Part shown: piece after piece, positions 1 to 11,158 of the stretch
How positions within the stretch are numbered: position 1 is the stretch's first letter
Layout: the number at the start of each line of letters is the position of its first letter
Program-made: the position numbers and the translations under genes
Notes under the pieces: model-generated
Told to the model about the DNA's origin: nothing
Databases searched by the model: none
Seen by the model: only the letters and a program-made list of their open reading frames with translations
Assembly (NCBI GenBank): GCA_018857735.1
Contig: JABMCL010002055.1
Location: forward strand, 1,788,501-1,852,500
Reading direction: 5' to 3'
DNA length: 64,000 nt
Source: Alviniconcha marisindica
Taxonomy: Eukaryota > Mollusca > Gastropoda > Provannidae

Positions 1-458
1 GGCCTGCTTGCTTTGTGGTAGCCTCGTTGGTTGACTTTCTGCTCCAGTTTCGGTGAAAACCGTCTTACAGATTTCTTTTCACGACCACCGTCAACCTTTG
101 CTGATTGACCAGACTGGCGTGAATGGGCCAAGTTCAACTTTTCCATCTACTTCGTGGTTTTTACGAGCGGGAAGTACAATGCACCGGCCTGGGAATCATA
201 GGATAACACATTTTCGACTGGCAACTTTAAAATAAGGCCCACACAAGCATGCACTGCAAGCATGCACTGCTTCATGTAGGATTCTCGCACGACGAGAGTT
301 TCGGGGACTGTGGTTCCAGGGCTCGTACAGTGAAGGCTGGAGGTCTGTGCTACCTATTGTGGAGTTACTGTTTGACGATAGATGGTTTTGGAATGGTGGA
401 AGACGCAGGAAACTTGTGAAGGGTGGCTACTGTAGCTGGCTATGTTTGGTGGTTTCAG

Positions 459-622
459 CGCTGGAGACCTGGAGAAGAAGGGAGCGGAACAGGTCATACT
501 GGGAGCAGGTGAAGCGCGACCCCCGGCGCCATGAGCGACGCAAGCAGTCGGCCAGGGAAGGGATGAGGAAACTTAGAGCCCAGAAGAAGGCCATGAGGTT
601 GGGCTGGATTTTGAACACGTGA
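459..622 (+). CDS. Cassette 1: phase-1 terminal exon, basic DP-motif peptide (His type)
   Basis: The exon opens after the acceptor gtttggtggtttcag. The first two bases (cg) complete a split codon, Ala if the upstream exon ends in G, and the frame runs 54 residues to TGA. The core is YWEQVKRDPRRHERRK at about residues 14-29, preceded by an Arg-rich run and followed by a Lys/Arg helix-like stretch; the last residues (LGWILNT) are unusually hydrophobic. His replaces the usual Tyr after the DPxR turn, as in cassettes 2 and 28-32. ATTAAA at 847 and AATAAA at 1615 could serve for polyadenylation. There is no start codon in a convincing context, so I read it as a last exon. Function unknown; nucleic-acid binding is a guess from charge. 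Confidence 0.75.
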
Positions 623-1749
623 ATCAAGATGGACGGCGCAGCACCCTTTTTTCGGGTTACAGCTCTCAGCCGCACGAAAGGCACAGATAGTTTCTAAGAG
701 ATGGGGGCCGCGTGTAGGTCTGTACAGGAATCATCAGGCACGGAGGGTTGGAAGATGTTGCAAAACCGGAAAATTTGAGTGAAGAAACTGGTGTCAGACC
801 TCTTAAAATGAGAGGACTGAGCATGCCCTTCTTAAACACTGTGAACATTAAACGCTCAGTGAATCTTGAAACGGGTGATTGGTTCTGGACAATTATGATA
901 TATTATTTCATGTTGTTATGGGGGTGGTTGTTTCTTTAGTACTTAAAACTGAACAGTGATAGCCTGTGTGGAGTTTTCAGTATTGATTGGTTCTGGTGAA
1001 CTTGTTGATTACCGTGACCTATTCTTTCCGTATTCGTGGAGACTGAAATACCAGCCTGCAATGGACCTTTAACTCCTTTTCCTTCCTAACGCGTTGTTAA
1101 AAGACGGCGCAGCAAGGTCCGAAATGCTCAGTGCGACCAGTTTGTTAGTGTTTGTTGGCTGTTCTACAAGGCAATGGACGAACATGGAAGTAACCTTTTG
1201 GAACAATTTGGCTGATGCTGTTTTTTGTTTGTTTGTTTTTTATCCAAGCATCTGTGGAATATCGATTCCAACCAGTTTTGCATGTCGAAGAAATGTTTCT
1301 ACGATACATTTCTTTGTATCCTTTGTTTGATACCGATATGCTGGTCCTGCTTCGCGCATTAGATAAAATAGTTTGGTTTCGCTGGCATTCATGAAGTCCC
1401 GAGTATCGTAGTACTTAGTGCCCGAGTGCAGGCAAGTAGTTGATTGGTCTGTTCCTCTGTGTCTTCAAGTCCCTAGCGGTGGAAACGCCTCACATATTTG
1501 TCTTGGTTAGAATCACTTTGTTTCTATTGTCACTTGTATATAGATCTACATATATATGCAATACTGTTTTCCTTGTTGAAGCTATGTAATAGTTTGTGTT
1601 TTGTTATAAGAAACAATAAATATTCTTTAGTTTTTAAAACCGTCAGTTTCTTATTCTGTGATGAGTAAGGGTGACTATGTGTGATCAAAAAGCCATCAGT
1701 GTTGTACATGATTCACCAACACGTCACGCACGCACGCACGCACGCACGC

Positions 1750-1813
<64 letters not shown>

Positions 1814-2662
1814 CCTCCCTCCCTCCCTCCCTCCCTCCCTCCTCACTCCCTCCCCCCCCTCTCTCTCCCCCTCCCCATCCCTCCCCCCCCTCTCTCTACC
1901 CCTCCCCCCCCCCCCCCCCTCTCTCTACACACATACACACACACGCACGCGCACACACACAAACAACAAAAAAGAAAGAGCGAGTGAGTCCGTGTCGTGA
2001 AACCAAATATAACTTTCATTCAAGAAAAGGTTGGTGGTTTATCGAATTTCGTTGTATGCACATACTATACAAGTCGAGTGTGATGATGATGATGTGGGGC
2101 TTGATGTCCTCAGATGTCGGGCTGATGTTCGGGTGTGACCGGTACACAGATATTCAAAAGCCAAGACCCATTGAAACCGGCTGGCGTCGGTGGCACTGGC
2201 AGTTATACACATTGTTCTGAAAGGCGGGAGTCCGTATGGGATGATAAATTCGGACGTTTCAAGTGAAGTGATTCCGTAGGATTTTGGTACGGGACTCTTA
2301 GTATTTAATTTGTTGTCGTCAGGGCACAATATGGGCCTAGCATCTGAGATTAGGGCTTGTCCAAAGTAAAACCCTGCGCGCCGTCTCAGTTACACTGGAG
2401 AGTCGGCCATCCCATGCCAAACCACTGACGACACGTACTCCGGACACTTGCTATACATCCACATTTGCATATCCGACTGCATTCTACGCATACAGGCCTG
2501 CAAACAGTAGTGATACACGCTTTCATAACATGATTGTTATAATTTACAGCATCCCATTCATCATTCAGTGGTTTAATGATACTGATGTAAGCTTGTTTAT
2601 GCATGTCCCACCAGAGCCCGTAAGACTACACACACAAGTTACTCGCTGTGTTTATTTTTCAG
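623..2662. other. Spacer between cassettes 1 and 2
   Basis: Holds the low-complexity tract at 1726-1966 and an AATAAA at 1615. The first 458 bases of the window and the rest of this spacer show nothing recognised. Confidence 0.5.
1726..1966 (+). repeat. Compound low-complexity tract (CACG)n(CT)n(CCCT)n(CA)n
   Basis: Begins with cacg repeats, then 56 bases of CT, C-rich tetramers and a CA end. Apparent Leu/Ser-rich proteins here are artefacts. Confidence 0.95.
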
Positions 2663-2823
2663 CCTGGGATGCTTGGAAGAAGCGGACCCAGCGACAGCGC
2701 TACTGGCAAAAACTCAAAGAGGACCGGCAGAGACACGAAAGAACCAAAATGTTGAACACAGAAATTCAGAGGCGGCGGCGAGCTCGACAGAAAGAACTGC
2801 GCATGCTTTGGAACAAAAACTGA
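2663..2823 (+). CDS. Cassette 2: phase-1 terminal exon, basic motif peptide (His type, DR variant)
   Basis: The acceptor is tttatttttcag; junction codon G+cc gives Ala. It has 53 residues ending in TGA. The core is YWQKLKEDRQRHERTK, so the almost invariant Pro after Asp is Arg here, one of only a few such losses (cassettes 7 and 32 are others). The N-terminal part is WDAWKKRTQRQR and the C-terminal part is a run of Arg/Gln/Lys. A second frame is also open over this exon, but only the phase-1 frame carries the motif. No AATAAA is seen before the next cassette. It pairs with cassette 1 by the His after the turn and by the Ala junction. Confidence 0.72.
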
Positions 2824-3689
2824 ACTTTGACATGGCGCGAGAGATGGGGGACATAGAGTGTTAATTGACTGGGCTTAGGTGGAAAAAAGGTATTTTCTGC
2901 GCAGTGTTTGATTTGTAAAGAAAAGAAAAGAAAAAAGGACCATTCTCACTAAGGAAATAATTTCTTCTCAGACCGGATGCAAGTAGAACCAGTTTCAGTT
3001 TAATTGTTTGATATTGTACATTTATGTGTATTGGGAGCGCGTCCTGTGTTGGTGTTATAGTTGAATGAAAATCCAGGGTTTTGCTCATGGGTGTGCTTTC
3101 CTTAATTCGGCTTGCTTACGCAAGCTTTTTATAGTAATAGTTTTATAGTAATAATTTACACAGTACATCTATACCAACAGTCATAATGGACTCAAAATTG
3201 ACTGTCGGCAGTCATTCATTGACCAAACGTGATCATGACAGAACATCACGTTTGCAGTTCCACTAGTTCAACATAATTTCCGTCCGCTTATGTGTCACCG
3301 TTGACGTGTGTTTTTGTGTGTACCCTAAGCAACCACAGCTCCGCCAACCACTTAACATATTTATTATTCAAGCAAGTTTATACATTACACCGTCACAGCA
3401 GGACAAATGTGTATGGTATAGTTTGGTTACAACACAGTTTTAGTTTTGAAACTATTTCCGACTTAGCTGTGTCTTCAATTGCAGCCCCAAGTGGCTCATG
3501 TTTAGTACGGTCTCCATGAAAGTTGGTCGTATGGCAGGTGTGTTTGTGGGCTGAAGTATAAATGGGAGTACACTCCATGGTTCGTTTAATTTTAGGCCAA
3601 AGAAGCGAGAGGCGATCGGGCTGAGAGCGGTAAATCCGCCGGTTCTGGTGGTAATCATTGTGCTCAGACTGCTGCCTGCTATCTTGCAG

Positions 3690-3877
3690 AGGTGTCCAGG
3701 TGGAGGGACTATGCCAGGAAGGAGCGCAACAGGATGAAGAGTCGACAGCGTTGGCAGCGGCTGAGACAAGATCCGGAGTGGTACGCGCGCTTCAAAGAGA
3801 CCAGCAGGCAGCATATGAGGACTTTCCGGTCACGCCGAAAGGAACATGCCAGTGGTGGCCAGCCCCAGCAGCAGTGA
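3690..3877 (+). CDS. Cassette 3: phase-1 terminal exon, basic DP-motif peptide
   Basis: The acceptor is gctgcctgctatcttgcag; junction G+ag gives Glu. It has 62 residues to TGA. The core is RWQRLRQDPEWYARFK, with Trp where Arg/Lys normally sits before the Tyr. N-terminal VSRWRDYARKERN resembles the start of cassette 16 (Glu-x-Trp-Arg). The tail ends SGGQPQQQ, a short Gln/Gly/Pro end unlike the charged core. It is the first of five cassettes at near-regular spacing (3690, 4525, 5353, 6180, 7067). Confidence 0.8.
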
Positions 3878-4524
3878 CCTCTCCCCTTGTTGGATCCGGT
3901 TGCGGAAATTTGTTATTTTTGTACTGGCGATGCATAGAGATTGTCGGGAAATCTGAGAAGACGGCGCTAGCTCAGTCGTGTGGTAGACCTATTCGTGCCA
4001 AAGGGTCCAGCCGGAGACAGCTGGCCAAAGCAAAAGGCTTGAACGGGTAGATGACGTTAGCCTGTGTTACTAATACGGCTTCAAGAGAGCAGTCAGTGTT
4101 TGGGAGCAGTCGTGGATTGTGACTACGTGAACGACGTCTGTGACATCTTTCTATCACGTGTGGCATGCATCAGACCTTATGATGCCAAAGATCTGCTGTT
4201 CGTGGGTTTGTCGTTTAGTACAATAATTGATTTCCTGTCTTCCCATTGGCACAACTGCCTATGTCAAGTTTTTGTGGAGCGTGATCGCATTCTAGCCAAG
4301 AGCAGTCAAGATCGGAAGTGATTTGCGTGGGAGAGTGAGAGTTACACGCATGCGTTTGTCAAATGGCATCAAGGATTCGCTTCTGTCAAGGTTAAAAACT
4401 CGTACCCTGGGCACAACACGCTCAGCCATCCCCATCTGCTCCCTGGAAAGAAGCGACTTGTTAACTACGCGATGTTTCATTATTTTGCACCTGTAGGCTC
4501 AGAAATGGTGTTTGTTTCTTCCAG

Positions 4525-4706
4525 GTGCGGAAGCTATGGCTGAGTGTGAGCGACTTCAAAAAGCGCAGCAGCGGCAATATAATCAACTCTACTGGCAACG
4601 CCTGAAGGGAGACCCTGAGCGCTACGCCAAAAGAATATCGGCCATCATGGAAAAAAGAAGACTTAGAAGGTTGCAGAAAAAAAGTAGGAATGAACCTCCT
4701 CAATAA
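4525..4706 (+). CDS. Cassette 4: phase-1 terminal exon, basic DP-motif peptide
   Basis: The acceptor is gtttgtttcttccag; junction G+gt gives Gly. It has 60 residues. The core is YWQRLKGDPERYAKR at about residues 23-37, followed by ISAIMEKRRLRRLQKK and the tail SRNEPPQ. The same Glu-Pro-Pro-Gln ending appears in cassette 5, and both share an Ile-x-Ala-Ile-x-Glu-Lys block, so 4 and 5 are close duplicates. The TAA stop lies inside an AATAAA hexamer (4702-4707), so translation stop and a potential polyadenylation signal overlap. Methionines inside the exon are not in a start context. Confidence 0.83.
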
Positions 4707-4707
4707 A
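4702..4707 (+). promoter_or_regulatory. AATAAA overlapping the stop codon of cassette 4
   Basis: The hexamer aataaa contains the TAA stop of the cassette. A canonical polyadenylation hexamer at the stop would give an extremely short 3' UTR and fits a terminal exon. No obvious strong GU-rich downstream element was verified. The same arrangement recurs at cassette 11 and at the aberrant exon near 16.4 kb. Confidence 0.5.
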
Positions 4708-5352
4708 TATATCCCGCAAAAAGAACGCCAGCAACACAAACATTCACTGGCGAGTTGGATGAAATCATCAGCTGAGGCCTTTGATCTTCGCTGTTTTGAT
4801 ACGCACTCGAATGGGCTGCATTTACGCGGGCTGATGTGACCGGTTGTTCAGTTCACACAGCTAGACGACAAACGCAGGTCGCGTATCAACTCTTTTTTTT
4901 TTCCTTTTCTTTTTATACCGGATGTCCAGTTCTCACAGCTAGGTGATCATTGTAAGTCGTGTGACTAAACCAAAAAGGATGTCTTGACGTGAGCCAGGTT
5001 AATATTGTCCTTTATACCGTTCAAGTGCACAGGGAGAATCGTGCATTCCAGGCTTTCTGACGTGTTCGTTATTGTACAGTTGCGCATATTTTTCCCCCTT
5101 CCCCATCTGCGTGCAAGTTCTAGTCTGCTGATTGTGTTGTCTGTGTAATGACTACTCGGGTGACACCCGCCAACCTCATCTGATCGGTTTGCGTGTGGGA
5201 ATTCAAAAGCAGTTGAATGAAGTACTCTGACATAGCACAGTAATATTCTCATAGAAGGTTTGGCGTGCTTTTGAAGGTGGGACATGGTGGCGCTCTCTCA
5301 TTTCAGCTTACATTCTAAGCATTCCCTGAGACTTGATGTTTGTCTCTTGCAG

Positions 5353-5522
5353 ACATTGTGGCGACGACATGGAGGCAACACAGAGAGCAAAAGCGGAAAT
5401 ATGACCAGCAGTATTGGCAGCGACTGAAGGCCGACCCCGAGCGGTACAAACGGAGAATCGCGGCCATCATTGAGAAAAGGAAACTGAGATCTCAGAGGAC
5501 AGCAGAACCTCCACAAAAGTGA
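5353..5522 (+). CDS. Cassette 5: phase-1 terminal exon, basic DP-motif peptide
   Basis: The acceptor is gatgtttgtctcttgcag; junction G+ac gives Asp. It has 56 residues to TGA. The core is YWQRLKADPERYKRR, then IAAIIEKRKLRSQR and the tail TAEPPQK. It is the closest relative of cassette 4 (EPPQ tail) and shares YWQRLKADPERY exactly with cassette 6. ATTAAA at 5742 is the first plausible polyadenylation hexamer downstream, about 220 bases after the stop. Confidence 0.83.
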
Positions 5523-6179
5523 CTGGGTTTCCCCCGTTTGTCTTCATTTCGCCTACAAGGGAACACCAGAACAATAGAACACTTGCGACGGTGTCCGGCA
5601 GTTGTTTCAATCCAGTTTCCTACGGCTTTCGTTCACTTAGCACATTAGAACAAGAGACCATCCGCAGCAGTGACTAGAATAGCAGTCTGCCAGGCTCGTC
5701 TGCGTCTTTTCGGTCGTTTGGTATACACGTTCAAGGTCTTTATTAAAGCACATGCACAGCAGTGGTCAGGCAGCGTTCTTTTTGTGTTTTGTCAGCTTGA
5801 TATCAGTTCTCACTGACTCGCATCTGCCGTGACAGTGAAACTTCTTGGGCGCTCTAAAGTTTGCTTCACCCGCTTCATGGGATTTATTTGTTTTTTTACT
5901 GGAAAATCGTACCAGGTAGTGTGCAAATCACTTTCGTTTTGGGTACTACATATCGTCTGAGCCAGTAAGTTGCAGCCCCTTACTTTGTGAATTTCATTTG
6001 TAGTGCGTGTGTTCCAAAAAGGCCCTCTCGTGTGGTATCCGTGTTAATACATCCTTATGCTTCCTTCTTCGGAAGGAACCAGAGTGCTCCCTTGCAGAGA
6101 GCTGTGTTGATTCAGTTCAGTTGAACCTATCGTGTCCACCTCGATCACTTCCGCTTCAACACTGTGTTGTATCTTGCAG

Positions 6180-6361
6180 ACCTGGGAGCCTATGCATCGG
6201 CACGGCAGCGGATGAAGCAACGACAGTACAACAAGAACTACTGGCAGCGACTCAAGGCCGACCCCGAGCGCTACGCCAGGAGAATCGAATATATCCGTGA
6301 GGTCAACAGGAAAGTCAGACAGCGCAAAAAATCGAGAGTCTGGCCAAACCCACACCAGTGA
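6180..6361 (+). CDS. Cassette 6: phase-1 terminal exon, basic DP-motif peptide
   Basis: The acceptor is cactgtgttgtatcttgcag; junction G+ac gives Asp. It has 60 residues to TGA. The N-terminal part is LGAYASARQRMKQRQYNKN, the core is YWQRLKADPERYARR, then IEYIREVNRKVRQRKK and the tail SRVWPNPHQ. The core is the best match to the array consensus in this half of the window. The aromatic/proline tail differs from cassette 5, showing that the C-terminal dozen residues change faster than the core. Confidence 0.84.
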
Positions 6362-7066
6362 CATTGTGGAGGGGTTTTAGGGTTCGTGAGGGACATTGGT
6401 ACCATGTTCAAACGCCGGTGTCTGTACACCGAAGAGCAAAACGGAGTATTGTCATGAAACTCAATTGTGTGTGGTGGTACTACGTCCTGATACTGTTTTC
6501 AAAGGAAGACTTGACAAGAGACCGCTGGGACGATTTATGAGGATCCCGTGCGTTTATCCAGTGCGTTTGTCTTACATGGTTTAGTGGACAAATGAGGCGC
6601 TCTTGCCCAGAAAGGTGTGACCATAAAGACTAATGAAAGACGTGTAGGTCGTTGAGCTGTTACCAAAACAAAAAAACAAGGGTGGAAAGAGTGAATTGTC
6701 TTTCCGTGAGTAACAAACATTTTGTGTCCGTATGGAGCGGAAGGAACTTGGATGTGTATTTTGTGGAAGTGTGACCCAACAAAAGCCGTCTCTCTTACTA
6801 CCCCCCCCCCCCCCCCCCCCCAAAAAACCCATCGACCCATTGGTGTCATCCCTTTTCATTTACAGACATATTTTCCCGGCTGAAAGCATACCAGCGTAGC
6901 ATGCAGGCAGTGTAGAGCACACGAAACCAAACCGCTTGCATCATTACATCTTCCCAACTTACTGTCGGCGATACCCTAACGTTTGTGCTGGTCTATGTGC
7001 AGTAACAACGGCAAGCAAGCAAGCAAGCAGCGCTTCCCTTCAGTCTCTTGTCTTGTATTTTTTCAG

Positions 7067-7275
7067 GCTGGCCGACGGGAGCTATGGCGCGCCCCCCATT
7101 GGGCCGACAGTGCAGCAGCAGTCGCACACGCAGACCGTCAAAGTACAAACCAGAGTGCTGGCTCAGGCTCAAACAGGACCAGCAGCGATACGAGAAGTGG
7201 AAGGAAACCATGAGACAAGTGAACAGGAAGAGCAGGCTTAGGAAAAAGATGCGCCAGCTGGAGCAGTCGCAATGA
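7067..7275 (+). CDS. Cassette 7: phase-1 terminal exon, motif with DQ instead of DP
   Basis: The acceptor is cttgtattttttcag; junction G+gc gives Gly. It has 69 residues to TGA. The N-terminal extension GWPTGAMARPPLGRQCSSS is not basic-helical like its neighbours and has a cluster of Ser/Arg. The core is CWLRLKQDQQRYEKWK: the Pro of DP is Gln and the first aromatic is Cys. The C-terminal part NRKSRLRKKMRQLEQSQ is typical. It ends the regular 3-7 series; the next cassette is almost 2.9 kb away. Confidence 0.78.
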
Positions 7276-7762
7276 AGCGATAAACGCGACATCTGCCGGA
7301 GGCAAAAACAAACAAAAGGGAGTGTTGCTCCAACGAGTCTGCGTGCAGCGGCCTAAATATGCATATATATAGTCGTGCATTTGCAAAGCAACGGATGTGC
7401 ACGGATAGTTTCGCACTACACTGATATGGTGGGCCTAGAAGAAAGCAGGAGACGGCGATCGGAAAGGGAAAAGACTGAAACTGGACAAATGCTGAAAAGA
7501 GAAATTGGCTGCGCCATATAGTAATGAAAAAGCCCTGTGTATCTCTTGGACCTTTGTTTTCGGGGTGATGGATGGGACGTTACAAGCACACAGCTCTATA
7601 AAAGATGTGAACTGGTTTTATGGTAAACGAACGGTGGTCCGGCAGTTCTTAGCCCAGTTTATTCTCGAGTCGAGTGTTTTATAGCACACCGGATATACTG
7701 ATGAATGGGTGTTTCGTTGCTCATTACCATTCGTGAAGGAAGAGTTTTCATTCTTTCTTTCA

Positions 7763-7794
7763 GCACACGCGCGCGCGCGCGCGCACACACACAC

Positions 7795-7842
<48 letters not shown>
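7763..7842 (+). repeat. (CG)n(CA)n microsatellite
   Basis: Alternating purine-pyrimidine run of about 80 bases, 490 bases after cassette 7. Confidence 0.95.
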
Positions 7843-7844
<2 letters not shown>

Positions 7845-8307
7845 CACCAGAATTATGGTGCCTAGTACATGTTAAAGAGCAAAACAGTGTTATGATCAGT
7901 TGTTCGTTTGAAATGTGTTAGTATTTTGGTTTGTTGGTTATTTGTTTGGGCGGTCTTCGCATTTCCAACACCGGGCAAAGGCATTGGTGCCGTTGGATTC
8001 TTTACTGTGCGTTGATCTTGAAAAGGTCACCTTGATGGACGATGGGTTACCGCTGGTGTAATTGTTTGAACCGATGCTGCCCCCAGGGTGACCCACGAGT
8101 CCTACATGTGAATTTGGGTCCGTTTGTAGTGAGCAGAAGTGTTGATGTCCTTTAACCTTTTTATTTTTTAATATAATTATATTTTGATCATAATTATTTT
8201 GACTTCTGTTATATGTGAATCTGTATTGTGTGAGTTGTTTTTGCTTAAAATAAAATCGCTAGATGATCAACATTAGCCAGTGAATTAAGAGATCAATATC
8301 AGTAATA

Positions 8308-8310
<3 letters not shown>

Positions 8311-8349
<39 letters not shown>

Positions 8350-8372
8350 ACGTCTCTCTCTCTCTCTCTCTT
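8311..8372 (+). repeat. (CT)n microsatellite
   Basis: About 60 bases of CT with one short interruption, pyrimidines on the + strand. Confidence 0.95.
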
Positions 8373-8550
8373 CTTCTCCTCCCCCTTTCTTTTATTTATA
8401 TTTTTATTTTTTATAGAAATACTGTTTATAAAGCCTATTTAAAATCTAACAAACATCAGTCATACTGTTCGTGGGAAAAAGGGAAAAAAAAGCAGTATGT
8501 CATCAGCAGCTTCAACACCCCCCCTATTTAAAAGTCATAATTTTTAAAGG

Positions 8551-9141
8551 GATAAAGCAACGAACGACAAACACCGACCTGGGAGTTTGTGACATGCGAC
8601 AGCTGCCTCAGCAGTATAAATAATAATAAATACTACAGCAAATTTATAAAACGGCCTGCACGTGGCTTAAAGTGCTGAACAATACATACAGTTACAATAC
8701 ATGTTCGTAGAGATAACGGTGATAATTTATTTAACTTACAAACTAGCAGATATGTGCACGTCAGCAGCGTTGAACACACACACACACAAACACACCGTAT
8801 TATAAAACGTATCATGCACGCATTCACGCACTCTTTGAAGAGAGATAAAGCAACGAACGACAAACACCGACCTGGGAGTTTGTGACATGCGACAGCTGCC
8901 TCAGCAGTATAAATAATAATAAATACTACAGCAAATTTATAAAACGGCCTGCACGTGGCTTAAAGTGCTGAACAATACATACAGTTACAATACATGTTCG
9001 TAGAGATAACGGTGATAATTTATTTAACTTACAAACTAGCAGATATGTGCACGTCAGCAGCGTTGAACACACACACAAACACACCGTATTATAAAACGTA
9101 TCATGCACGCATTCACGCACTCTTTGAAGAGAGATAAAGCA
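8551..9141 (+). repeat. Recent tandem duplication, unit about 290 bp
   Basis: A segment starting gataaagcaacgaacgac at 8551 repeats almost base for base from 8844, and the first bases appear again at 9133. The offsets are 293 and 289 bases; the 4-base difference comes from a shorter (CA)n tract in the second copy. The near-identity of the two copies marks a very young duplication. Apparent minus-strand reading frames over it are low-complexity by-products. It contains no cassette exon. Confidence 0.9.
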
Positions 9142-9290
9142 ACGAACGACAAAAACACTGAACAATTTGCACACCTTTTCATCGAAGTGTGCGCCCCTCT
9201 GGCATCAATGACCGACTCGCGTCGTCTTGGCGTGGAAGAAATGAGATGCCGTATGCTTAGAGCTGAGATTGCTCTCCACTGTTCTTGCAG

Positions 9291-9394
9291 AGGTCTGGCA
9301 AGCTCTTTCAGTGTCCAGAAGACCACAGGTCTGCGTTGGACGCGGTAATCCAGCTCCTCCCACGTGTGCTGTGAGGTTTCATGTACGGTGACAT
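9291..9394 (+). pseudogene. Possible decayed cassette exon (acceptor and first codons only)
   Basis: After cactgttcttgcag the sequence continues aggtctggcaag, nearly the same as the start of cassette 16 (aggcctggcgg), in phase 1 with a Glu junction. The frame then reads Val-Trp-Gln-Ala and stops at TGA about 34 codons on, without any DP core. Either the cassette has lost its body or this is a chance acceptor. Low confidence. Confidence 0.3.
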
Positions 9395-9540
9395 GAAATG
9401 CCGTGGGAATGTGTTCATGAAGTTCGCCAAGAACTGCTTTGTCACTCGAGCTGTCGTGTTCGAATGGCCATAACCAACCGTATACGTATACGTTGTGCTA
9501 CAGCCGATTCTAGAAACATTGGGGAAAAAATCCGTTTAAT

Positions 9541-9890
9541 TTTTTTTAAATTATAAACTTGTGTACACAACACCAGCGTGCGCACATTATGCACATTGTT
9601 GGGGATGAAGAGTAGTGTTGTTTCGTGGAAGTGTTTAGAGAAGAGAAATGTCTTGAGTTCGTTTTCAAGGGAAGAACGTGCCGGACGTCTGACGTCTTGT
9701 CGGAGGTTGTTCCAGATGTAAGGACCGTAGTGGGAGAAAGCGAAAGCCAGGAGCGTGACGGTTGAAGCGTCGGAGTTTGAGTATGCGTGTGCCTGATGAA
9801 GTGTGGGAAAGACTCGCTGTAACGCTGGTGTAGTTCAGAATAATAAGAGGGGGCAAAAGCCGCACGCACACACGCACACACAAACAAAAA
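9541..9890 (-). mobile_element. 3' end of a non-LTR retrotransposon (LINE) ORF2, frameshifted
   Basis: On the minus strand one frame reads AFSHYGPYIWNNLRQDVRR followed by a Leu/Lys-rich helix with ELKTFLFSKHF. This is the typical last segment of LINE ORF2 proteins of the CR1/L2/jockey-like groups (the FSHFGPxLWNSLPxxIR ... FKxxLKTxLF pattern). The upstream part (SGTRILKLRRFNRHAPG) is in a different frame, so at least one frameshift has occurred, and the copy is 5'-truncated. It sits in the 2.9-kb gap between cassettes 7 and 8 and is antisense to the cassettes. Confidence 0.7.
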
Positions 9891-10135
9891 TGCGTTTAGA
9901 AATCTGGAACCAGTGAAGTTGCTGAAGGAGGGATGTGCAGCGTTGATGGCGTGGTGTTTAAAGAATAAGACAAGCAATGGAATACGGAATGTCGAATGCA
10001 GATCTTAAACTGACAACAGGGAAGCTTAACAGATTTGTTTCTACTTCATCTTCATCCTCATTATATCCCTGCTTTTTCCAGGAACGTTATTGTAAGGGTT
10101 TGTCATAAGTTAACCCAGTTCGTTGTTTCTTGCAG

Positions 10136-10287
10136 ACGTGCAAAGACAGCATAACCGCCAGCGCTGGTTGAAGCTGAAGCAAAACCCTGAACGTCTTGCA
10201 AAGAGAAGAGAAACCAACAGAGAGAACAACCGGAAATACAGACTGCGGCTGAAGTGGCGAAAAATGCAAACACAGTTTCCCAAGTGA
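10136..10287 (+). CDS. Cassette 8: phase-1 terminal exon, NP-motif peptide
   Basis: The acceptor is cagttcgttgtttcttgcag; junction G+ac gives Asp. It has 50 residues to TGA. The core is RWLKLKQNPERLAKRR: Asn replaces Asp before the Pro, and Leu replaces the Tyr. ETNRENNRKYRLR follows. Cassettes 8, 9 and 10 share the WLK[LI]KQNP core and the NREN block, so they form a clear subfamily from local duplication. Nothing upstream in frame looks like a start. Confidence 0.83.
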
Positions 10288-10990
10288 CTGAAGTTCACAG
10301 ATCGAGAATACTGCAAGACAGATTGAGGGAAAACCCTATATGAATTCGAGATCTGAACAAACCAAAAAGTTCTAAGCTAAGCCAAAACTACTCCAATATT
10401 CTTGCGAAATCAAAGTAGCGTAGAAACCCAATTGTTTGTGTGCCACAGATATTTTTTAGGACGAAACATACCTTGTTATGACGGTATTTGCACCATACGC
10501 TTGAGAACCATTTCTGCTTGTAACCTGTTCGCTTTTGTTGTGACCACCTTTAGTGTCTGATATGGTTCAGCCACGGCATGATTTAAGTGGATCGCGGCAT
10601 TTTTCGTTCTCGCCAATTTGTGTACATGTTGGTGGTTTTAAATGCTTTCCATTCTTGCCTTATCTGAAAAACTTGCATAATAGTTTTTTTTAAATGATCG
10701 GTTGTTTACATTTATTTTTATTTTTTTATAGATCATTACTTTGGAGGAATAACATGCTGTGTTGCGTAATTTTGCGCGTATTCTCTTTTGATGAGTGGGA
10801 TCGTCTACTCCTACATACTCAGTTTGTTCTTATGTCTGCGATTCTCCTTGTGGTTTCTGTTTTCATCTTATTTTGATAATGCAATCTAAATTTGTACTTT
10901 TATTTTAAATCGTCGTCAGTGACACGGTGCTATAGAAAGAAAAGCACAAACCACACACAAAAAACAATAACCTCGATTTAGAGTTTGATC

Positions 10991-11040
10991 GTCTTCAGGT
11001 GACCGTATGCGGTTGACAGGACTTGTAAAATCCAATTACG
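10991..11040 (+). repeat. Dispersed retroposon-tail-like fragment
   Basis: The stretch with tgaccgtatgcggttgacag and a following ttaaaatcc-like end recurs in diverged form at about 17988 and 32620 and 48960 (+ strand) and, reverse-complemented, at about 30177 and 53850. Shared short ends at unrelated places suggest the 3' end of a SINE or LINE family. The family name is not known to me. Confidence 0.5.
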
Positions 11041-11158
11041 ATCTTATTAGTGATGATTTCTGATTGTTCTGTGATCACCGGTTAAAACGTTGATGACTGG
11101 AGATGACTGTACCGCGAGCCATTACGGAACTGACGTCCTGTACTTGTGTGTTTTGCAG

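Larger units (their letters stand above)
3878..7066. other. Spacers between cassettes 3 and 7
   Basis: Four spacers of similar length (about 650-700 bases). A poly-C run lies at 6801-6821. A stretch at 3966-3990 (gctagctcagtcgtgtggta) resembles a tRNA A box and may be an old SINE head, at low confidence. No first exon or conserved promoter block is shared between the four spacers by eye. Confidence 0.5.
7276..10135. other. Gap between cassettes 7 and 8
   Basis: It holds a (CG)n(CA)n tract (7763-7842), a (CT)n tract (8311-8372), the 290-bp tandem duplication (8551-9141), a possible dead cassette (9291) and the LINE 3' fragment (9541-9890). No conventional gene was recognised in the rest. Confidence 0.6.

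Noticed and set aside
1671..2000. Leu/Ser-rich and Arg/Glu-rich reading frames over CT tracts (also near 14.6, 24.4, 26.2, 26.7, 46.1, 52.0, 54.3 and 63.2 kb)
   Set aside because: They are translations of dinucleotide repeats in whatever register; no start context, motif or conservation.
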